Origin: Deltaproteobacteria bacterium
GTDB lineage: Bacteria; Myxococcota; JACPTQ01
Assembly (NCBI GenBank): GCA_016192705.1
Contig: JACPTQ010000017.1
Span: 124,001 to 188,000 of the forward strand
DNA length: 64,000 nt
Direction of reading: 5' to 3'
In this document: piece after piece, positions 59,424 through 64,000 of the stretch
Layout: each line of letters begins with the position of its first letter
How positions within the stretch are numbered: position 1 is the stretch's first letter
Translations under genes and position numbers: made by a program
The notes under the pieces: model-generated
The model's input: the letters and a program-made list of their open reading frames with translations, nothing else
The model's database searches: none
What the model was told of the DNA's origin: nothing

Positions 59424-61487
59424 ATGATCCTTCCGCAATCGTTCGGCCCTTACACGCTCATCGAGCGAATCACCGTCGGCGGAATGGCCGAGGTGTATCG
59501 CGCGAAAGCCCGCGGCCCGCATGGGTTTGAGAAGGTGCTGGCCGTCAAGCGCATCCACCCGAAATATTGCGCCGACCGGCAATTCATCAAGATGCTGATC
59601 GACGAGGCGAAGATCAACGTTCAGCTGACGCACCTCAACATCGCGCAGGTGTTTGATCTTGGGCGCGTCGACGACGCGTACTACATCGCGCTCGAATTCA
59701 TCGACGGGCGAGATCTTTACCGGATGCAGCGTCGCTTGGGCGAGCGGGGCGACGCGTTTTCACTCGAAGCGGCGCTCTATGTGACGCATGAGATTGTTTG
59801 CGGCCTCGATTACGCGCACACGAAGCGCGATGTGACGGGTCGCGAGTTGCGCATCGTGCACCGCGACGTGAGCCCGCAAAACGTTTTGGTGTCGTTTGAC
59901 GGGCAGGTCAAGCTCATCGATTTTGGAATCGCAAAGGCCGCGACGCGAACACGCGAAACCGAGACGGGCGTTATCAAAGGGAAGTTCTCGTATATGTCGC
60001 CGGAGCAGGCGTGGGGCGATCCGATCGATCACCGGAGCGACCTGTTTTCGGCGGGAATTGTTCTGTACGAGCTTTTGACGGGGCGTATGCTTTACGATGA
60101 GCCCGACGATCTCAAGCTGCTCGACCTTATCCGAAAGGCCGACATTGTTCCGCCATCGACGCGGCGCGCGGAGATCCCGGTTGAAATCGATGGCATCGTG
60201 TTGAAGGCGCTCGCGCGGCGGGCCGACGATCGATACCAGTCGGCGTACGAGTTTGCGACGGCTCTGCGGCGTTACATGTTTGCACAGTATTTGGACTTCG
60301 ACATGGACGACCTGGCGAAACTCATGGCGACCGTTTTTCCGGAAGCCGATCCGGGGCGCGCGCGGCCACTCGAGGTTGCAACGAATTCGACTTTGTTGCC
60401 GGAGTCGGCGCCGGGGAACGGGGGTGCGGGTGACGCGTCGATCGATATCGGGTCACGGGGTGAGTCAGGCCGGGACGACGCCGACACGCGAGAAACCAAT
60501 CGCCGACGTGGTGACGGGCTTGGCGGTGGGACGGGGCGCGCCGGGCGGCGCTCGTCGAGCTCCAATCCGTTCGATGGGGCGGCGACCGATCCAGGCGAGG
60601 GGGGTCGCGGCGTCGTTCCCTGGGACGCTCCTCCGTCGAGCTCGCCGGGGATATTTCCTCCGTCGCCGGTTGCGGATGAAGGACGGCGTCGGGATGCGTC
60701 GACACGGTCGCGGGTTGGTGAGTCGCGGCGCCTTGTTTGGGGTGCGGCGATCATGGTTCTGACGGCGGTCGTCGTCGCGGGCGTCGTCATGATCGCGTCT
60801 GACCGGCGTGGCGGGGCAGGGAATTCGGCCGTGGGTGCGGAATCGGTGCGCGGGGGCAGCGACGACGGCGCTGGCGCGCGGCGTGATTCTGTTCGCGAGC
60901 GCGCAATCGGTGACTCACGAGATATGCGTCGCGCTGGGGAATCCGCTTCGGCGGCGAGCGCGGCAAGAACCCGTCCGTCGGTGACGCCGGCAGATGGACG
61001 TCGCGAGGGCGTCGGCGCTGTGAGCGAACCGCGGGGCGCGGTCGAGGGCGCGACGGGTCATTCAATTCGGGACGGTGCGCGGACTTTTCGAAAGGATGAG
61101 ATGGCGCGTCCGGCGCTGGCTGGAGCCGGTGCACGTGAAAGCGCGCGTCGCCGTCGAGCTGCGGCGGTGCGTCCGTCGGCGCGAGAGACCGCGCGCGAAG
61201 AGTCGTCGGCGGCCCGCGAGGAGATTCCGATCTCGCCGCCCCCGTTGCTGTCGACCACGAGCGCTCGCGCCACGGGCCCTGGGTTTCTGACCGTCAACGC
61301 GAATCAGTTCGCGGAAGTATTTATCGACGGGCGGAACGTTGGTATGGCACCGGTGATTCGGCACGAGCTCCCAGCCGGTGCCTATCGTGTCCGCGTTTTT
61401 TTTCCGATTCAACGAAGGAACTCGGCGACAGAACGCGTGATCGTGCGACACGGACACACCATTACGCTCAATTTCAAAGCCGATTAA
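59424..61487 (+). CDS. Ser/Thr protein kinase with PEGA domain
   Basis: 687 residues from ATG 59424; the frame is open upstream but is not kinase-like. Hanks kinase: Gly loop VGGMAEVYRAK, Lys42 in AVKRIH, HRDVSPQNVLVSFDG (catalytic Asp148), DFG at Asp166 (KLIDFGIAKA), GKFSYMSPEQAWG. Residues about 340-430 are a disordered Arg/Ser/Gly linker, then one transmembrane helix at about 435-455 (LVWGAAIMVLTAVVVAGVVM), another basic linker, and a C-terminal PEGA domain (VNANQFAEVFIDGRNVGMAP, LPAGAYRVRVFF). Such PknB-like kinases control development and cell-envelope growth in myxobacteria. The PEGA domain probably senses an envelope ligand. Confidence 0.95.
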   Translation: MILPQSFGPYTLIERITVGGMAEVYRAKARGPHGFEKVLAVKRIHPKYCADRQFIKMLIDEAKINVQLTHLNIAQVFDLGRVDDAYYIALEFIDGRDLYRMQRRLGERGDAFSLEAALYVTHEIVCGLDYAHTKRDVTGRELRIVHRDVSPQNVLVSFDGQVKLIDFGIAKAATRTRETETGVIKGKFSYMSPEQAWGDPIDHRSDLFSAGIVLYELLTGRMLYDEPDDLKLLDLIRKADIVPPSTRRAEIPVEIDGIVLKALARRADDRYQSAYEFATALRRYMFAQYLDFDMDDLAKLMATVFPEADPGRARPLEVATNSTLLPESAPGNGGAGDASIDIGSRGESGRDDADTRETNRRRGDGLGGGTGRAGRRSSSSNPFDGAATDPGEGGRGVVPWDAPPSSSPGIFPPSPVADEGRRRDASTRSRVGESRRLVWGAAIMVLTAVVVAGVVMIASDRRGGAGNSAVGAESVRGGSDDGAGARRDSVRERAIGDSRDMRRAGESASAASAARTRPSVTPADGRREGVGAVSEPRGAVEGATGHSIRDGARTFRKDEMARPALAGAGARESARRRRAAAVRPSARETAREESSAAREEIPISPPPLLSTTSARATGPGFLTVNANQFAEVFIDGRNVGMAPVIRHELPAGAYRVRVFFPIQRRNSATERVIVRHGHTITLNFKAD

Positions 61488-61571
61488 GGCGGTAACCGGC
61501 GCCCCGCTTTACGCGCTTGATTGCGCGGCACGTCGACCCTATCATCCGTCGCGGAAATCGGAGGAGGTGTC

Positions 61572-62006
61572 ATGTCGTTTGGGTATTGGTTCGAGGCGCA
61601 TCTCCAGATCTTGGCGTCGTGGGTGATGATGGTTGGGGGCCTTTTGGGCGGCGCGTATCTTGGGCTTGAAATTGTTGCGAAGGCATTTCCAGATTTGCGG
61701 CGGCGCATAGAAGCGATTCGCCCGTACGCAACGCCGCTCGGAATCGCGACGCTCAGCGCTGGGGCCTTGCGGCTTGTCTGGCCGGGATTTGGGACCGTGT
61801 TTGTCGAGCATCTGTTGCCGGGAGTTTTGTCGATCGCGGTCGGGCTCATACTGATCTCGGATGCGATGCGCGCTAAAGCGGAGGCGAGCGGCAGTCCGGC
61901 CGCCGGGTTTATGGACTTCGCGAAGCCGTTTGCGCCGATCATCGGTGTCTCTTCGATGGGCGCGGCGGCTCTGCACTTCTTTGCGGGGTTTGTCACCGTT
62001 CTTTGA
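61572..62006 (+). CDS. Small integral membrane protein
   Basis: 144 residues, ATG 61572 with a strong GGAGGAGGTG site. Four hydrophobic segments: about 8-30 (QILASWVMMVGGLLGGAYLG), 50-70, 72-92 (LLPGVLSIAVGLILISDAMR) and 118-140 (IIGVSSMGAAALHFFAGFVT). Charged loop PDLRRRIEAIRP between. No family recognised. Confidence 0.82.
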   Translation: MSFGYWFEAHLQILASWVMMVGGLLGGAYLGLEIVAKAFPDLRRRIEAIRPYATPLGIATLSAGALRLVWPGFGTVFVEHLLPGVLSIAVGLILISDAMRAKAEASGSPAAGFMDFAKPFAPIIGVSSMGAAALHFFAGFVTVL

Positions 62007-62060
62007 CGCGGGGGCACCCTGGCATTTGACCCGCGCGCGGCCGATGCCTACCATGAGATC

Positions 62061-62990
62061 ATGGCCCGAGCGGGTGCCATCGATATTGGCACGAACACAG
62101 TGTTGTTTACTGTTGCTGATTCTGGCGTGGCGGAAGGACCGCTTTGCGTGGTTGAAGACCAATGCGACATCACGCGTCTCGGCGAAGGGGTCGACCGCAC
62201 GGGACGTTTGTCGGAGGTTGCGGTTGAGCGGACGCTCGTTGCGGTATCGCGGTTTGTTTCGCGGGCGCGCGAACTCGGTGTCTCGCGGCTGAAGGCTGTC
62301 GCGACGGCGGCGGTACGCGTTGCGGAGAATGGAAGTCTTTTTGTCGCGGCAGCGTCCGACCGCTTGGGGATTCCGGTCGAGGTGATCGACGGCCTTCGCG
62401 AAGCGGACCTCGTTGCGCGCGCGACGTCGGGTGATCCGGCGCTGCCCACGGGAACAAAGTTGGTGTTCGACGTGGGCGGCGGTTCGACGGAGCTTGCGCG
62501 TGTCGTGAGCAACGAGGTTGTCGATCGTATCTCACTCCCCATCGGTGCCGTGCGGCTGACGGAACGATTTATCGACGGCGAATTGCCGAGCGAACGTGCG
62601 GTGGCGCAAATCTCAGCGTGCGTGAACGACGCGCTATCGGTGGTGCCGCGCAGTCTTCGTCGTGGCGCGTTCTCTGTTGTTGGTGTTGCGGGAACCGTCA
62701 CGACGCTTGTTGCGGTGTCGTTGGGGCTGGACCCGTATGAGCCGTCGAAGGTTCACGGTGCGCGGCTCGATTGGCGCGAAGTGGATCGGCAGATCAAGTT
62801 GTTTCGAACGACGACCTTAGGCGAGCGCCGAAAAATGCGTGGCCTCGCGCCCGGACGCGCGGATGTGATTTTGGCCGGGGCGATCATCGTTGCTCGCGTG
62901 TTGCGCTCGCTCGAACGCGGCGCCTTGTGGGCGTCGGATCGTGGTGTGCGATTTGGACTGTTGTCGGAGATGATGTCGGAGGCGGCGTAG
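62061..62990 (+). CDS. Exopolyphosphatase / pppGpp phosphatase family protein
   Basis: 309 residues, ATG 62061. The ASKHA fold is clear: AGAIDIGTNTVLFTVADSG, the Glu-bearing VTCIDGLREADLVA-like region (EVIDGLREADLVARA), phosphate-2 loop LVFDVGGGSTELARV, and VGVAGTVTTLVAVSLGLDPY. Single-domain Ppx/GppA proteins of about 300 residues hydrolyse polyphosphate or pppGpp; which one cannot be told. It precedes a membrane-protein gene by 5 nt. Confidence 0.94.
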   Translation: MARAGAIDIGTNTVLFTVADSGVAEGPLCVVEDQCDITRLGEGVDRTGRLSEVAVERTLVAVSRFVSRARELGVSRLKAVATAAVRVAENGSLFVAAASDRLGIPVEVIDGLREADLVARATSGDPALPTGTKLVFDVGGGSTELARVVSNEVVDRISLPIGAVRLTERFIDGELPSERAVAQISACVNDALSVVPRSLRRGAFSVVGVAGTVTTLVAVSLGLDPYEPSKVHGARLDWREVDRQIKLFRTTTLGERRKMRGLAPGRADVILAGAIIVARVLRSLERGALWASDRGVRFGLLSEMMSEAA

Positions 62991-62995
62991 CGGCG

Positions 62996-63718
62996 ATGGA
63001 CGTTGGGTTTTTTGCGCATGAGATCGTCGTTTATTTCTTCGCGCTCCTATTCACGATGACCGTTCTCGGGACGGCCTTGATTCGAACCATCGTCAAGCGG
63101 CGAAGCGAGCGATGTGCGCGAGCGAACTTTCCCGAACGGCGGCGTCGGCAGCCGGTGCTTCCGTTCGTGGCGGCCGCATCTGCTTTTTTTGTCGGCGCGG
63201 CTGCGGTGTTTTCGGTCGTGGCTTATCACCCACTTCTCGCGGATCGGCATTTGGCGCGGGCGATGCGGATCATGAAGGAGAGCCCGCGTGAGCGGATGCA
63301 GATGCGGGCTGAACTCGCGCGTGCCACGGCGCATCTGCGCGAGGCGGAAACGATGATCGGGAGCGAGCCGTTTATGGCGCTTCTGGAGCGGCGTTGGGGA
63401 TCGTTTTTGGATCTTGCGTCGCGCGAATTACCGGGACCCTCCGACTTCGACTCTTGCCCGGCGAGATTGAACGCGTTGATGGCCGAGGTTGATGCGTTTC
63501 GTCTTACGCGGCGAGCGGACGAGCGACGGCGGGACGCGCGTCTGCAGGCGGAGCGAACCTATTTTTTGGCGCGGTGCCTTGCCGAAGCGGGTGACGAGGA
63601 GCGCGCGGTTGAATATTTGTCTCAGGCGTTTCTCATCGATCCGCGCTATCGCGATCGGGCGCAGTCGGGGGAGCCGATGCGGCGAATCATGGAGATCGCG
63701 CTTCAAACGTCGCGTTAG
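62996..63718 (+). CDS. Two-TM membrane protein with a TPR-like soluble part
   Basis: 240 residues from ATG 62996. The frame is open upstream, but that part overlaps the Ppx gene. Two transmembrane helices (about 5-30, VVYFFALLFTMTVLGTALIR; and 52-78, VLPFVAAASAFFVGAAAVFS). A helical soluble domain follows (ARAMRIMKESPRERMQMRAE; ERTYFLARCLAEAGDEERAV), with a single TPR-like unit. Unknown function; probably cotranscribed with the phosphatase. Confidence 0.85.
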   Translation: MDVGFFAHEIVVYFFALLFTMTVLGTALIRTIVKRRSERCARANFPERRRRQPVLPFVAAASAFFVGAAAVFSVVAYHPLLADRHLARAMRIMKESPRERMQMRAELARATAHLREAETMIGSEPFMALLERRWGSFLDLASRELPGPSDFDSCPARLNALMAEVDAFRLTRRADERRRDARLQAERTYFLARCLAEAGDEERAVEYLSQAFLIDPRYRDRAQSGEPMRRIMEIALQTSR

Positions 63719-63942
63719 CGGGGTGCGGAAAAACGGCCGCCGCGCGCTCCGGTTGGCTCCGCAGCTCCAAGCTCGCAGACCTCTTGGTCTGCTCGCTCTT
63801 CGGGCGATTCCATAATCGTACAGAAACCCGTAGATGTCTGATGCGCCCTCAGAGTCGCTGCTGCACCAACCGTGCGCATGGCGGGCGTTTTAGTCGCCCC
63901 AGAGGCGTCAATGCGGTTTTTCCGCATCCTGTTAGGGAATTA
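63719..63942. other. Intergenic region with two hairpins
   Basis: Contains GCAGACC-TCTT-GGTCTGC (63775-63792), a plausible terminator for the plus-strand gene, and atgcggtttttccgcat (63911-63927), which lies just past the 3' end of the tRNA-Ser. No gene seen. Confidence 0.5.
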
Positions 63943-64000
63943 CGGAGAGAGAGGGATTCGAACCCCCGGGACTCATCGTCCAGCGGTTTTCAAGACCGCC
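63943..64000 (-). tRNA. tRNA-Ser(UGA), partial at right edge
   Basis: Minus strand. The anticodon stem-loop GCGGT-CTTGAAA-ACCGC (anticodon TGA), a long variable arm (GGACGATGAGTCC) and T-arm GGGGGTTCGAATCCCTC, acceptor TCTCTCC and discriminator G. The long variable arm and discriminator G are as expected for tRNA-Ser. The 5' half lies beyond the window. Confidence 0.93.

Noticed and set aside
62771-62995. Longer N-terminus for the last membrane protein
   Set aside because: That part lies inside the Ppx/GppA gene in another frame. ATG 62996 directly precedes the first transmembrane helix.

Overview
The window reads as high-GC (roughly 60%) chromosomal DNA of a Gram-negative bacterium of the Myxococcota / deltaproteobacterial type. 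The evidence is a MYXO-CTERM sorting tail, an OmpA protein with thrombospondin type-3 calcium repeats, a eukaryotic-like Ser/Thr kinase with a PEGA domain, LpxC, and about a dozen lipoproteins or secreted proteins, several with Asp-Ala-Gly (DAG) linkers behind the lipobox. It resembles environmental myxobacterial relatives more than a model species.

Layout. 1-5915: envelope proteins on the minus strand (partial lipoprotein, OmpA family protein, secreted helical protein, beta-helix lipoprotein). 6173-9473: a tight three-gene plus-strand operon of ketoacyl synthase III, GH3-type acyl-adenylating enzyme and haem-oxygenase-like diiron oxidase; this looks like a small, unassigned biosynthetic pathway. 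9519-19444: a rearranged zone. The 3' end of a MYXO-CTERM gene is duplicated around an island (NmrA-like protein, ZnuA fragment, uridine kinase). One copy is split by a 3,835-bp IS1-family transposon with 22-bp perfect inverted ends, an 8-bp target duplication and passenger genes that include a TumE-like putative toxin.

19617-33347: secreted proteins (P-domain lipoprotein, DUF4838 lipoprotein, SBBP-repeat protein and others), a DHCR24/DIMINUTO-like flavoprotein, and an iron/haem-uptake operon. That operon has a promoter overlapped by a Fur box, a TonB receptor carrying one in-frame stop, a HmuY-like lipoprotein and a small Cys-rich protein. 33348-42013: two copies of a 406-bp MITE-like element in opposite orientation bracket rlmKL, tRNA-Cys with a candidate structured RNA just upstream, a WD40 protein and several lipoproteins.

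42014-48613: housekeeping genes (TPR protein, yebC, ruvC-ruvA-ruvB, lpxC, RluA-type pseudouridine synthase). 48610-58572: a minus-strand operon of a degenerate PaaK-like adenylate-forming protein, a 2,832-residue TPR protein and an M14 peptidase. 58636-64000: QueG-like Fe-S protein, Ser/Thr kinase, two membrane proteins, Ppx/GppA phosphatase, and a tRNA-Ser cut by the right edge.

How the parts work together: the window mixes stable core genes (recombination, LPS, rRNA/tRNA modification) with fast-changing envelope and secreted genes. Two dispersed-repeat insertions have been taken into protein-coding genes in frame (KAS III and the C-terminus of RuvC). All assignments come from reading the sequence; no database search was possible.
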